This document shows positions 28,385 to 37,650 of a stretch of 37,806 nt of DNA, piece after piece. The notes beneath the pieces were generated by a model that did no database searches, was not told the DNA's origin, and saw nothing but the letters and a program-made list of their open reading frames with translations. A program made the position numbers and the translations under genes. Numbering within the stretch: the stretch's first letter is position 1; each line of letters opens with the position of its first letter. The stretch is from Wenjunlia tyrosinilytica (GTDB lineage: Bacteria; Actinomycetota; Actinomycetes; Streptomycetales; Streptomycetaceae): NCBI RefSeq assembly GCF_014646055.1, contig NZ_BMMS01000019.1, positions 145,449 to 183,254 on the forward strand, given 5' to 3'.

Positions 28385-28504
28385 GCAAGAGCGCGTCAGG
28401 CTCACAGCGTCGTGCGTCTTCCACGCGGCATGTAATCCTTCATTCCGCCTCCCCCGCGTACGCCGAAGGGACCGGCCGTGCGCGAAGGATCAAGTGAGGA
28501 CCAC

Positions 28505-30094
28505 GTGAGCAAACCCGTCGTACTCATCGCCGAAGAGCTGTCGCCCGCAACCGTCGACGCCCTGGGCCCCGACTTCGAGATCCGCCACTGCAACGGCGCC
28601 GATCGAGCCGAACTCCTGCCCGCCATCGCCGACGTGGACGCGATCCTCGTCCGCAGCGCGACCAGGGTCGACGCGGAGGCCATCGCCGCCGCGGACAAGC
28701 TCAAGGTGATCGCCCGCGCGGGCGTCGGCCTCGACAACGTGGACGTCTCCGCCGCCACCAAGGCCGGTGTGATGGTCGTCAATGCGCCGACCTCCAACAT
28801 CGTCACCGCGGCCGAGCTCGCCTGCGGTCTGCTGATCGCCACCGCGCGCAACATCCCGCCGGCCAACGCGGCCCTGAAGAACGGCGAGTGGAAGCGCAGC
28901 AAGTACACGGGCGTGGAGCTGAGCGAGAAGACCCTCGGCGTCGTCGGCCTCGGCCGCATCGGCGTCCTGGTCGCCCAGCGCATGTCCGCCTTCGGTATGA
29001 AGATCGTCGCCTACGACCCCTACGTCCAGCCGGCGCGCGCCGCCCAGATGGGCGTCAAGCTCCTGCCGCTCGACGAGCTGCTCGAGGTCTCCGACTTCAT
29101 CACCGTCCACCTGCCCAAGACCCCCGAGACGCTCGGGCTCATCGGCGACGAGGCGCTGCGCAAGGTCAAGCCGACCGTCCGCATCGTCAACGCCGCCCGC
29201 GGCGGCATCGTGGACGAGGAGGCGCTGGGCAGCGCGCTCAAGGAGGGCCGGGTCGCCGGCGCGGGCCTGGATGTGTTCTCCAAGGAGCCCTGCACCGATT
29301 CCCCGCTCTTCCAGTTCGACAACGTGGTGGCCACCCCGCACCTGGGCGCCTCCACCGACGAGGCCCAGGAGAAGGCGGGCGTGGCGGTCGCCAGGTCCGT
29401 GCGCCTTGCGCTGGCCGGCGAGCTCGTGCCGGACGCGGTCAACGTCCAGGGCGGTGTCATCGCCGAGGACGTGCGCCCCGGCCTGCCGCTGGCCGAGAAG
29501 CTGGGCCGGATCTTCACCGCGCTCGCGGGCGAGGTCGCGGTGCGCCTCGATGTCGAGGTGTGCGGCGAGATCACCCAGCACGATGTGAAGGTGCTGGAGC
29601 TGTCCGCCCTCAAGGGCGTCTTCCAGGACGTCGTGGCCGAGACGGTCTCCTATGTCAACGCGCCGCTGTTCGCCCAGGAGCGCGGTGTCGAGGTGCGCCT
29701 CACCACCAGCAGTGAGAGCCCCGAGCACCGCAATGTCATCACCGTGCGCGGCACCCTCGGCAGCGGTGACGAGGTCGCGGTCTCCGGCACCCTGGTCGGC
29801 CCCAAGCACACGCAGAAGGTCGTGGGCGTCGGCGAGTACGACGTGGACCTCATGCTCAGCGACCACATGGCGTTCCTGCGCTACGCCGACCGTCCCGGCG
29901 TGGTCGGCACCGTCGGCCGCGTCCTGGGCGAGGCGGGGATCAACATCGCCGGTATGCAGGTCGCCCGTGCGGCCCAGGGCGGGGAGGCGCTGGCAGCGCT
30001 GACCGTGGACAGCGCGATCCCGCAGCCCGTGCTCAACGAGATCGTTGGCGAGATCGGTGCCACCTCGGCGAAGGCGGTCAGTCTCACGGACTGA
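28505..30094 (+). CDS. serA: D-3-phosphoglycerate dehydrogenase
   Basis: This is the first enzyme of serine synthesis: NAD-dependent oxidation of 3-phosphoglycerate. The long actinobacterial form (529 aa) has a substrate domain, a Rossmann domain with LGVVGLGRIGVLVAQRM, the catalytic Arg in VNAARGGIVDE and His in TPHLGAST, an intervening (ASB) domain (about 325-450), and a C-terminal ACT domain (ending in the segment beginning HMAFLRYADRPGVVGTVG). The ACT domain normally binds serine for feedback. GTG 28505 is chosen for GAGGA 5 bases upstream. It ends at a very strong palindrome. Confidence 0.96.
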   Translation: MSKPVVLIAEELSPATVDALGPDFEIRHCNGADRAELLPAIADVDAILVRSATRVDAEAIAAADKLKVIARAGVGLDNVDVSAATKAGVMVVNAPTSNIVTAAELACGLLIATARNIPPANAALKNGEWKRSKYTGVELSEKTLGVVGLGRIGVLVAQRMSAFGMKIVAYDPYVQPARAAQMGVKLLPLDELLEVSDFITVHLPKTPETLGLIGDEALRKVKPTVRIVNAARGGIVDEEALGSALKEGRVAGAGLDVFSKEPCTDSPLFQFDNVVATPHLGASTDEAQEKAGVAVARSVRLALAGELVPDAVNVQGGVIAEDVRPGLPLAEKLGRIFTALAGEVAVRLDVEVCGEITQHDVKVLELSALKGVFQDVVAETVSYVNAPLFAQERGVEVRLTTSSESPEHRNVITVRGTLGSGDEVAVSGTLVGPKHTQKVVGVGEYDVDLMLSDHMAFLRYADRPGVVGTVGRVLGEAGINIAGMQVARAAQGGEALAALTVDSAIPQPVLNEIVGEIGATSAKAVSLTD

Positions 30095-30115
30095 TACACC
30101 TACGTTTTCGCAGGT

Positions 30116-30147
30116 CAAGGGCCCATCCCCGCGGGGATGGGCCCTTG
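30116..30147 (+). terminator. Terminator palindrome after serA
   Basis: A 15-bp perfect stem, CAAGGGCCCATCCCC with GGGGATGGGCCCTTG, has a 2-base GC centre and lies 21 bases after the serA stop. It reads the same on both strands, so it could act in both directions. Confidence 0.85.
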
Positions 30148-30159
30148 ACTGTCTCAGAT

Positions 30160-30175
30160 ACTAGGAAACCCTAGT
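30160..30175. promoter_or_regulatory. Short palindrome, candidate operator
   Basis: ACTAGG and CCTAGT are perfect 6-bp half-sites separated by AAAC. The patch is AT-rich for this genome and lies between the serA terminator and a possible small gene. No regulator is assigned. Confidence 0.35.
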
Positions 30176-30418
30176 AATCGGCGAGACTTCCCGGCCTGGC
30201 TGGCTTACCGTTGTAAACGCCAAGCTCTTCGCTGGATCAGTGAAGGCCTGGGCGAGCGAAGTGCCTGGATCAGTGACGGGCACAGAGCAGCCGGTGCACA
30301 CCGCAGGCCACCCCTGCCGCATCCGGGACTGCCCGCCCCACTCCTTGGCGTTCTCCGCCTTCCTCGAATCCTCGAGCTGCCCGATCTTGCTGCCCGCACT
30401 TCCGGAATGGAGTCAGTC

Positions 30419-30505
30419 ATGGACGAGACCGCCCGCAAGGAAGCCGCCGAAGCCCTGCAGCGCGCCCTCGACCGCCGCGACAACGGCGGCAGCACCGGCC
30501 ACTGA
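30419..30505 (+). CDS. Possible 28-aa small protein
   Basis: ATG 30419 with GGAG 6 bases upstream opens a 28-codon frame. The product begins MDETARKEAAEALQRALDRR, a strongly amphipathic, charged helix, and ends in a Gly-rich tail (DNGGSTGH). It is the only plausible gene in the 500-bp gap between serA and the phosphatase; the rest of that gap holds the serA terminator and a short palindrome. Length alone makes it uncertain. Confidence 0.4.
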   Translation: MDETARKEAAEALQRALDRRDNGGSTGH

Positions 30506-30596
30506 GCCGCTGAAGCGACCGGGCGGCGGCCGCTGAGCCCGCCCGCCGCACCTGGGCGACAGCGGCCCCGCGACGACCGCCCTCGACCGCTCGCGG

Positions 30597-32195
30597 CTAC
30601 TTCGCCGTCCTCGCCAGAGTGAAGTGGTCCACGCGCTCGCCGGTGTCGGACACGGCGCTCACGGCCAGCGTGGTGGTCCTGCCCTTCGCGGCGGGCACGG
30701 CGTGGACCTTGATGAACGAGAAGCCCGTGTAGCGAACCCGCGACCAGTGCACCGTCTCCGGGGCCTTCTCCTTCGATTTCGTCCAGTGGTAGGTGCGGAC
30801 GTCGTCGATCCTCTTCTCGTGGCCCTCGTAGCTGTCGGCCACCGGGAAGCTGTAGAGCGCCCGCCCGGCGCCCCCCGCCGTCACATAGACGATGCCGTCC
30901 CGGTCCGGGTGGGCTGTAGCCCCGATCGGCACCTGCTTGGACACGGCACCGTCGCGAATGGCGTCCGAGCGCTCGTACACGTGGTTGTGGCCGTTCACCA
31001 CCAGGTCCACCTTGTGCTTCTCGAACAGCGGGACCCACTTGTCGCGCACACCTGCGTCCGAGGCGTGCGCGCTCGTCGTGGAGTAGGCGCAGTGGTGGAA
31101 GAACACCACGATGAAGTCGATCCCCGCCAGTTCCCGCAGACGCGCCAGCCGCTCGTCGAGCCAGGCGGTCTGCCTGCCGTGCGTGTAGCCGTAGTTGGCC
31201 GGGATCTCGTAGGAGACGTCATTGGCGTCGAGGGCGACCACACCGACATTGCCGTAGGTGAAGGAGTAGACGCCGGGGGCGTCGGCCTTGTCGGGGCCGG
31301 TGCCGGGGAAGGCGAACCGGGCCTCGTTGCCGCCGTAGCCGTTGGGGGAGTACCAGGCCTCCATGTCGTGGTTGCCGGTGGTGACCATCCACGGCACCCG
31401 TGAGGCCACCGACTCGGTCTGCGCGAAGAACTGGTCCCAGGTGCGGGCGTCGTAGTCCTTGCCGTCGGCAGGCAGGCCCTGGCCGTCCGGGTCGGCGTAG
31501 CAGATGTCGCCCGCGTGGAGGTGGAACACCGGGTTCTGCGCCAGGACCAGGCTGTCGTTGGCGATCGCGTGGTAGCCGACGCCCTGGTCGCCGAAGGCGG
31601 TGAAGGTGAACGGCGCACGGGTGCCGCGCGGGGGCGCGGTGGTGAACGAGCCGATGGTGGCGAAGGCGCGCGGCGACGCCGGGTCGAAGCCGTCGTGCCC
31701 GACCCCGTAGTAGTACGTGGTGCCCGGCTGGAGCCCGTCCAGCGCGGCGTGCAGATACACCTGGTCGACCGCCGCGCCCTTGTCGCTGAGCGCGGGGGTG
31801 TGCAGCGCACGCACCTCGGCGGGGATCTTGTGGCCGAGCTCCCACGGCTCGACGCCCACCCGCAGATAGGGGTGCTTGACGGCCACGGGCACCTGCCAGG
31901 AGACCCGCATCTGGGTGCGGGGGTCCCCGCCGAAGGCGAGGTGGCGGCCGAACGGGGCGACGAGGGCACCGTCGACGTGCCCGGTCGCCGGGCTGGTCAC
32001 CAGGGTGGGGCCGGTGCGGGCCGTGGCGCCGGCGCCGACCGCGTTCGCGGAGCCCCCGAGCAGACCCGCCCCCGCGACGGATCCGGCCACGGCGGTGCCA
32101 CCGCGCAGCAGACCGCGCCGGGACAGCCTGGAACGAAGGTATTCGTGCTGCTCGGCCATGCTCAGCCGCTCGACGAGGCGCTCCGGCATGCCCAT
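30597..32195 (-). CDS. Tat-exported purple acid phosphatase-like metallophosphoesterase
   Basis: This secreted phosphatase (about 532 aa) has a Tat signal (RLSRRGLLRGGTAVAGSVAG), an N-terminal fibronectin-like domain (about 85-195) and a metallophosphoesterase domain. Metal-ligand motifs are in order: FGDQG, AGDICYADPDG, TTGNHDMEAWY, VVFFHHCAYS and NGHNHVYERS. ATG 32195 is preferred because GGAGA lies 8 bases upstream; ATG 32210 is in frame but lacks a ribosome site. It is divergent from leuB and convergent with the possible 28-aa gene. Its role is probably phosphate scavenging, by family. Confidence 0.9.
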   Translation of the reverse strand: MGMPERLVERLSMAEQHEYLRSRLSRRGLLRGGTAVAGSVAGAGLLGGSANAVGAGATARTGPTLVTSPATGHVDGALVAPFGRHLAFGGDPRTQMRVSWQVPVAVKHPYLRVGVEPWELGHKIPAEVRALHTPALSDKGAAVDQVYLHAALDGLQPGTTYYYGVGHDGFDPASPRAFATIGSFTTAPPRGTRAPFTFTAFGDQGVGYHAIANDSLVLAQNPVFHLHAGDICYADPDGQGLPADGKDYDARTWDQFFAQTESVASRVPWMVTTGNHDMEAWYSPNGYGGNEARFAFPGTGPDKADAPGVYSFTYGNVGVVALDANDVSYEIPANYGYTHGRQTAWLDERLARLRELAGIDFIVVFFHHCAYSTTSAHASDAGVRDKWVPLFEKHKVDLVVNGHNHVYERSDAIRDGAVSKQVPIGATAHPDRDGIVYVTAGGAGRALYSFPVADSYEGHEKRIDDVRTYHWTKSKEKAPETVHWSRVRYTGFSFIKVHAVPAAKGRTTTLAVSAVSDTGERVDHFTLARTAK

Positions 32196-32373
32196 ACGTG
32201 GTGTCTCCATGCATTCAACTTGCCATCGGGGCCATGCGCCTAAAAGGAACTCAGGTGAACTGCGGCCGTCCGGACGATGGCGGACCTTCACGGCCGGAGC
32301 CCCGTGTCGAACGCTTCCTCGAACACCGCGTCCGGATGGTGGACGGGTATGTGTCAAGCGGTGGGACGGCGAG

Positions 32374-32379
32374 TAGTGT
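32374..32379 (+). promoter_or_regulatory. Candidate -10 box for leaderless leuB
   Basis: TAGTGT lies exactly 6 bases before the leuB ATG (32386), with TGTCAA 16 bases further upstream as a possible -35. There is no Shine-Dalgarno sequence, so transcription probably starts at the ATG. Confidence 0.55.
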
Positions 32380-32385
32380 GCCCAC

Positions 32386-33432
32386 ATGTCTCGCAGCCTC
32401 CGCCTCGCAGTTGTCCCCGGTGACGGTATCGGCCAGGAAGTCGTGGCCGAAGGACTCAAGGTCCTCGATGCCGTCCTTGGCGACGACGTCTCGGTGGAGA
32501 CCACCGAGTACGACCTCGGCGCCCGCCGCTGGCACGCGACCGGTGAGACCCTGCCGGACGAGGTGCTCGAGGAGCTCAAGGGCCACGACGCCATCCTGCT
32601 CGGCGCCATCGGCGACCCGTCGGTGCCGTCCGGTGTCCTCGAGCGCGGCCTGCTGCTGAAACTGCGCTTCGCCTTCGACCACCATGTGAACCTGCGCCCC
32701 TCGAAGCTGTTCCCGGGCGTGGAGTCGCCGCTCGCGGGCAAGCCCGAGATCGACTTCGTCGTCGTCCGCGAAGGCACCGAGGGCCCCTACGTCGGCAACG
32801 GCGGCTCGCTGCGCACCGGCACCCCGCACGAGGTCGCCACCGAAGTCAGCCTCAACACCGCCTTCGGCATCGAGCGCGTCGTCCGCGACGCGTACGCCAG
32901 GGCGCAGGCCCGTCCGCGCAGGAAGCTCACCCTGGTCCACAAGAACAACGTCCTGGTCCACGCCGGCCACCTGTGGAAGAACATCTTCGACAAGGTCGGC
33001 GAGGAGTTCCCCGAGGTCACCACGGACTACCTGCACGTGGACGCGGCGACGATCTTCTTCGTCACCCAGCCCGAGCGGTTCGACGTGATCGTCACCGACA
33101 ACCTCTTCGGTGACATCCTCACCGACCTCGCCGCGGCGGTCACCGGCGGTATCGGACTCGCCGCGAGCGGCAACATCAACCCCGGCGGGCAGTTCCCGTC
33201 CATGTTCGAGCCGGTCCACGGCTCGGCCCCGGACATCGCCGGCACCGGCAAGGCGGACCCCACGGCGACGGTCCTGTCCGTCGCCATGCTCCTGCGGCAC
33301 CTCGGCTTCGACGCCGAGGCGGCCCGGGTCGAGGCCGCGGTCAGCGCCGACCTCGCCGAGCGCGCCGACACCCAGAGCACGCGCACCACCTCGCAGACCG
33401 GCGACGCCCTGGCCGCCCGAGTATCCGGCTGA
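32386..33432 (+). CDS. leuB: 3-isopropylmalate dehydrogenase
   Basis: This leucine-pathway enzyme oxidises and decarboxylates 3-isopropylmalate with NAD. The 348-aa product shows [14 protein letters not shown] at the N-terminus, substrate Arg residues in LRPSKLF, Lys in VHKNNVL and the metal-binding [16 protein letters not shown]-site features [14 protein letters not shown] are intact. It is the short actinobacterial type. It probably uses a leaderless transcript. A strong hairpin follows about 70 bases after the stop. Confidence 0.95.
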   Translation: MSRSLRLAVVPGDGIGQEVVAEGLKVLDAVLGDDVSVETTEYDLGARRWHATGETLPDEVLEELKGHDAILLGAIGDPSVPSGVLERGLLLKLRFAFDHHVNLRPSKLFPGVESPLAGKPEIDFVVVREGTEGPYVGNGGSLRTGTPHEVATEVSLNTAFGIERVVRDAYARAQARPRRKLTLVHKNNVLVHAGHLWKNIFDKVGEEFPEVTTDYLHVDAATIFFVTQPERFDVIVTDNLFGDILTDLAAAVTGGIGLAASGNINPGGQFPSMFEPVHGSAPDIAGTGKADPTATVLSVAMLLRHLGFDAEAARVEAAVSADLAERADTQSTRTTSQTGDALAARVSG

Positions 33433-33500
33433 CCTGCCGGTCGACCTTGAATTCCCAGCCGGGACCGGCCGGTCAGCAGCTCTCTTCCTGGCTGTGGCAT

Positions 33501-33527
33501 CCGGTGGCTGGGTTTCCCAGCCGCCGG
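33501..33527 (+). terminator. Terminator hairpin after leuB
   Basis: CCGGTGGCTGGG pairs with CCCAGCCGCCGG (12 bp, one G-T pair) around a TTT loop. Confidence 0.65.
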
Positions 33528-33687
33528 GTGCGACCATCGACCATGGGCCGTACCCGTACCTCCGCGACGCCCGGCACCCGTAGCAGCGATAATCGGCACA
33601 GGGGCCGCTGTGCGACGGGATGCTTGGACGTCCGACTACCAGGGCGCAGGCGCGGTCCACACACGACCACACGGTGAAGGACACCCC

Positions 33688-34794
33688 ATGACCACGCCCG
33701 CACCACTGCCCATCGAGCTCAAGCCGTCCGCCCAGCCGCTGCCCGACGCCGAGCGGACCGCCCGCCTGGCCAGCCCCGGCTTCGGCCGGATCTTCACCGA
33801 CCACATGGTCACCATCCGCTGGACGGCCGGCCGCGGCTGGCACGACGCCCAGCTCGTCCCGTACGGCCCGCTCGAGATCGACCCGGCGAACATGACGCTG
33901 CACTACGGGCAGGCTGTCTTCGAGGGCCTCAAGGCGTACCGGCAGCCGGACGGCGGCATCTCGACGTTCCGCCCGGAGCGGAACGCCGCCCGCTTCCGTG
34001 CCTCCGCCCGCCGCCTGGCCATGCCGGAGCTGCCCGACGAGACGTTCATCGCCGCCGTCGAGGCGCTGGTGCGCCAGGACGCCGCCTGGGTCCCCACCGA
34101 GGCCGAGCAGAGCCTGTACCTGCGCCCGTTCATGTTCGCCATGGAGAACGGGCTCGGGGTCAAGCCGGCCAATGAGTACCTGTTCATGCTCATCGCCTCT
34201 CCCGCGGGCGCCTACTTCCCCGGAGGGGTCAAACCCGTCTCCGTCTGGCTGTCCAAGGAGTACGTCCGCGCGGCCCCCGGAGGCACCGGCGCCGCCAAGT
34301 GCGCGGGCAACTACGCCGCCTCCCTGGTCGCCCAGGCCCAGGCCGCCGAGCACGCCTGCGACCAGGTGGTCTGGCTCGACGCCGCCGAGCGCCGCTGGAT
34401 CGAGGAGATGGGCGGGATGAACCTGTACTTCGTGTACGGGTCCGGCGAGAAGGCCCTGATCGTCACTCCCGAGCTGACCGGCTCGCTGCTGCCCGGCATC
34501 ACCCGAGACTCCCTGCTCACCCTCGCCGGCGATCTCGGCTACGGCACCGCCGAGGCCAGGATCTCCGTCGGGGACTGGCAGCAGGGAAACGCCGACGGCT
34601 CGCTCACCGAGGTCTTCGCCTGCGGCACCGCCGCCGTCATCACCCCGGTCGGCTCGGTGAAGTCCACCGACGCCAACTGGACGGTCGGCAGCGGGGAGCC
34701 CGGCGAGGTCACCATGCGGCTGCGCAGGGCGCTGCTGGACATCCAGACCGGTGCCGCCGAGGACACCCACGGCTGGATGCACCCCATCGCCTGA
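33688..34794 (+). CDS. ilvE: Branched-chain amino-acid aminotransferase
   Basis: This is the last step in making valine, leucine and isoleucine. It is a PLP-dependent class IV (fold type IV) enzyme of 368 aa. The PLP lysine is Lys204 in [15 protein letters not shown]. Other family marks are [23 protein letters not shown] and [18 protein letters not shown] 33688 follows GAAGGA with 7 bases of spacing; an upstream in-frame ATG at 33610 lacks support. Confidence 0.95.
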   Translation: MTTPAPLPIELKPSAQPLPDAERTARLASPGFGRIFTDHMVTIRWTAGRGWHDAQLVPYGPLEIDPANMTLHYGQAVFEGLKAYRQPDGGISTFRPERNAARFRASARRLAMPELPDETFIAAVEALVRQDAAWVPTEAEQSLYLRPFMFAMENGLGVKPANEYLFMLIASPAGAYFPGGVKPVSVWLSKEYVRAAPGGTGAAKCAGNYAASLVAQAQAAEHACDQVVWLDAAERRWIEEMGGMNLYFVYGSGEKALIVTPELTGSLLPGITRDSLLTLAGDLGYGTAEARISVGDWQQGNADGSLTEVFACGTAAVITPVGSVKSTDANWTVGSGEPGEVTMRLRRALLDIQTGAAEDTHGWMHPIA

Positions 34795-34990
34795 CGGCCG
34801 GCGCCGACGGCCGACGCCGACGGTCGATTGCGACGGTGAAATGCCGACGCGGCACGTCGACGGCGAATGACGGCGCACGTCGACGGCGAACCGGAGCCCG
34901 ATCGGATGCGGGCGCCCGGCCATCGGACCGGGGGCCCGCATCGTGAGACGGACTTGTCCAACCCGGGCGGTGCTGTGTCACACTGCCAGC

Positions 34991-35044
34991 GTGCTCTCGT
35001 ATGCCGCGATGATTATTGGCAGCAGGCGCGCCGGTCCGCAGTGA
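34991..35044 (+). CDS. cimA leader peptide with tandem Ile codons (attenuator)
   Basis: The 17-aa frame MLSYAAMIIGSRRAGPQ starts at GTG 34991. The two consecutive Ile codons are ATT ATT (35012-35017), both rare in this genome. A shorter start at ATG 35009 is possible. CACACT lies 6 bases before the GTG with TTGTCC 19 bases further up, so a leaderless transcript is plausible. The 3' end of the frame (35026-35036) can pair with 35089-35099 (11 positions, one mismatch) around a CACGG/CCGTG hairpin, and a T-tailed terminator follows. Isoleucine is the product of the CimA route, so isoleucine-sensing attenuation is a good inference. Confidence 0.72.
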   Translation: MLSYAAMIIGSRRAGPQ

Positions 35045-35100
35045 CCGCTCCGTGAGAACCCGGCACGGCAGCGGCCACCGTGTCCTCAGACCCGCGCGCA

Positions 35101-35128
35101 GACCTCTCGCACCCGCGAGAGGTCTTTT
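35101..35128 (+). terminator. Attenuator terminator upstream of cimA
   Basis: GACCTCTCGC pairs perfectly with GCGAGAGGTC (10 bp) around loop ACCC, followed by TTTT and then GCGTTT. It ends about 100 bases before cimA. Confidence 0.85.
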
Positions 35129-35230
35129 GCGTTTCGGCGGCGAACCCGCCGGACGCCCGGCGCGAGGGATCATAGGGGGACGGTGGAGCCGGTCATTCCG
35201 GTAGACCGCATCCGACAGGAGAAACCAGTC

Positions 35231-36826
35231 ATGAGCCGACCCGACGAAGGCTTCCACGTCTTCGACACCACGCTGCGCGACGGCGCCCAGCGTGAGGGCA
35301 TCACCCTCACCGTCGCCGACAAGCTGACCATCGCGCGGCACCTCGACGACTTCGGCGTCGGCTACATCGAGGGCGGCTGGCCGGGTGCCAACCCCCGCGA
35401 CACCGAGTTCTTCTCCCGCGCCGCCTCCGAGCTCAAACTGCGCCACGCCCAGCTCGTCGCCTTCGGTGCCACCCGCAGGGCCGGAGCCAAGGCCGAGGAG
35501 GACCCCCAGGTCGCCGCGCTGCTGGCCTCCGGGGCGCCCGTCGTCACCCTGGTCGCCAAGTCCCACGACCGCCATGTGGAGCTCGCCCTGCGCACCACCT
35601 TGGAGGAGAACCTCGCCATGGTCCGCGACACGGTCGCGTACCTGCGTGAGCAGGGCCGCCGGGTCTTCGTGGACTGCGAGCACTTCTTCGACGGCTACAA
35701 GGCCGACCCCGAGTACGCCAAGGCCGTGGTGCGCGCCGCGCACGAGGCGGGGGCCGAGGTCGTCGTGCTCTGCGACACCAACGGCGGCATGCTCCCCGCC
35801 CAGGTCCAGGCGGTCGTCGGCGTGGTCCTGGGCGACACCGGGGCACGCCTCGGCATCCACGCCCAGGACGACACGGGCTGCGCGGTGGCCAACACCCTCG
35901 CCGCCGTGGACGGCGGAGCCACGCATGTGCAGTGCACGGCCAACGGCTACGGCGAGCGCGTGGGCAACGCCAACCTCTTCCCCGTCGTCGCCGCCCTGGA
36001 GCTCAAGTACGGCCGCAGGGTGCTGCCCGACGGCTGCCTGGCCGAGATGACCCGGATCTCGCACGCCATCGCCGAGGTGGTCAACCTCGCCCCCTCCACC
36101 CACCAGCCCTACGTCGGTGTCTCCGCCTTCGCCCACAAGGCCGGCCTGCACGCCTCGGCGATCAAGGTGGATCCCGACCTCTACCAGCACATCACCCCCG
36201 AGCTGGTCGGCAACAGTATGCGGATGCTCGTCTCCGACATGGCCGGGCGCGCTTCCGTGGAGCTCAAGGGCAAGGAGCTCGGCTACGACCTGTCCGCCGA
36301 CCGCGACCTGCTGGGCCGGGTCGTCGCCCGGGTCAAGGAGCGCGAGAACGAGGGCTACACCTACGAGGCCGCCGACGCCTCGTTCGAACTCCTGCTGCGC
36401 GAGGAGGTCAACGGCCGTCCCGAGCGGTACTTCACCGTGGAGTCCTGGCGCGCCATCGTCGAGGACCGCCCCGACGGCACCCACGCCAACGAGGCCACGG
36501 TGAAGCTGTGGGCCAAGGGCGAGCGGATCGTGGCCACCGCCGAGGGCAACGGCCCCGTCAACGCCCTCGACAAGGCGCTGCGCGTGGCCCTGGAGCGCAT
36601 CTACCCGCAGCTGGCACGGATGGAGCTCGTGGACTACAAGGTGCGCATCCTGGAGGGCCGCCACGGCACCGAGTCCGTCACCCGCGTCCTGGCGGAGACC
36701 ACGGACGGCCAGGGGGAGTGGTCCACGGTCGGCGTCGGCACCAATGTGATCGCGGCGTCCTGGCAGGCGCTCGACGACGCGTACACCTACGGCCTCGTAC
36801 GCGCGGGAGTGCGCCCGGCGAAGTAG
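35231..36826 (+). CDS. cimA: Citramalate synthase
   Basis: This enzyme condenses pyruvate and acetyl-CoA to citramalate, giving 2-oxobutyrate for isoleucine without threonine. The HMGL/LeuA-like TIM barrel starts DTTLRDGAQREG. The EGGWPGANPRDTEFF segment is characteristic of the CimA branch, and HAQDDTGCAVAN and NGYGERVGNANL carry metal ligands. A C-terminal LeuA-type regulatory dimer domain (about 410-531) is present. ATG 35231 follows AGGAGA, and the product is 531 aa. I prefer CimA over 2-isopropylmalate synthase on the GGWPGANP motif and on the Ile leader upstream. Confidence 0.93.
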   Translation: MSRPDEGFHVFDTTLRDGAQREGITLTVADKLTIARHLDDFGVGYIEGGWPGANPRDTEFFSRAASELKLRHAQLVAFGATRRAGAKAEEDPQVAALLASGAPVVTLVAKSHDRHVELALRTTLEENLAMVRDTVAYLREQGRRVFVDCEHFFDGYKADPEYAKAVVRAAHEAGAEVVVLCDTNGGMLPAQVQAVVGVVLGDTGARLGIHAQDDTGCAVANTLAAVDGGATHVQCTANGYGERVGNANLFPVVAALELKYGRRVLPDGCLAEMTRISHAIAEVVNLAPSTHQPYVGVSAFAHKAGLHASAIKVDPDLYQHITPELVGNSMRMLVSDMAGRASVELKGKELGYDLSADRDLLGRVVARVKERENEGYTYEAADASFELLLREEVNGRPERYFTVESWRAIVEDRPDGTHANEATVKLWAKGERIVATAEGNGPVNALDKALRVALERIYPQLARMELVDYKVRILEGRHGTESVTRVLAETTDGQGEWSTVGVGTNVIAASWQALDDAYTYGLVRAGVRPAK

Positions 36827-36991
36827 CGGGAGGACCGGTCGGGACGAGCAGCCGGGAGGTCGTCGCGCAATTGGCGTGCGTGGGCCCAGGGTTCACCGGG
36901 GCCCTCTGGTCTACGGGGGTAGAACTCGGCATCATCGGGAGCGCTCCGCAGTCCCGTTGGTCGCACGGTTCTGAGGAAGGACTCCCCACGC

Positions 36992-37510
36992 ATGTCCATG
37001 ACCCGGTTGCGCGCCACCATCGGCGCGCTCGCCATGGCAGCCACGCTCCTGTTCGCCCCGGGCGTCGGCCTCGCCTCCACCACGCAGGCCCACGCCGTCA
37101 CCAAGCTCAGCCATGCCGACGCGGCCGCCCGCTTCCGCGCCTCGGGGATCACCTGGTCCTCCAGCGGCGGCTGCTCGGACCGCAACAACCCGACGTGCAC
37201 GTCGTTCGAGCAGATCAACCTCGCCACGGTGCAGGGCGCGCAGACCCTCAGGAGCGCCAGCGGCTGCGCGCTCAACATCACCGGTGGCACCGAGGCGGGC
37301 CACGCCGGCGGCACCTACAGCCACTGGAACGGCTACAAGCTGGACTTCAGCCCCTACAGCTGCCTGAGCGGCTACATCACCGGCAACTTCACCTACATAG
37401 GCCCGCGCCCGGGTGACGGTGCGGCCCAGTACCGCTCCGGTGCGGGCAACATCTACGCCCGTGAGAGCAACCACTGGGACGTCCTGTTCTACAACTGCGG
37501 CGGCTGCTAG
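36992..37510 (+). CDS. Small secreted protein with an M15-like metal motif
   Basis: The 172-aa precursor has a classical signal peptide ending AHA near residue 34. The mature part has an M15/VanY-like pattern: GHAGGTYSHWNGYKLDF provides a first His and an H-x-x-G-x(3)-D motif, and ESNHWDVLF near the end could supply the third His. Six Cys residues (including CSDRNNPTC and the C-terminal CGGC) suggest disulfides. It may be a peptidoglycan-acting or merely fold-related protein, as the usual Ala of the motif is Lys. GAGGAAGGA lies 10 bases before ATG 36992. A 19-bp hairpin follows the stop. Confidence 0.82.
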   Translation: MSMTRLRATIGALAMAATLLFAPGVGLASTTQAHAVTKLSHADAAARFRASGITWSSSGGCSDRNNPTCTSFEQINLATVQGAQTLRSASGCALNITGGTEAGHAGGTYSHWNGYKLDFSPYSCLSGYITGNFTYIGPRPGDGAAQYRSGAGNIYARESNHWDVLFYNCGGC

Positions 37511-37541
37511 GCGGCTGCGGGCGCAGGAGAAAGCCCCGAAC

Positions 37542-37583
37542 GCGGAAGGTCCCCGCACGCGGCGGCGTGCGGGGACCTTCCGC
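37542..37583 (+). terminator. Strong terminator hairpin between convergent genes
   Basis: A 19-bp perfect stem (37542-37560 with 37565-37583) has loop GGCG. It lies between the secreted-protein gene and the oppositely oriented cvnD-like gene and can serve both. Confidence 0.85.
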
Positions 37584-37650
37584 GGTTGCGCGGGTGCTGA
37601 AGCCATGTGGACGGCCGGCGCTGCGATTACAGCCGTCCTTTGACGGCACG

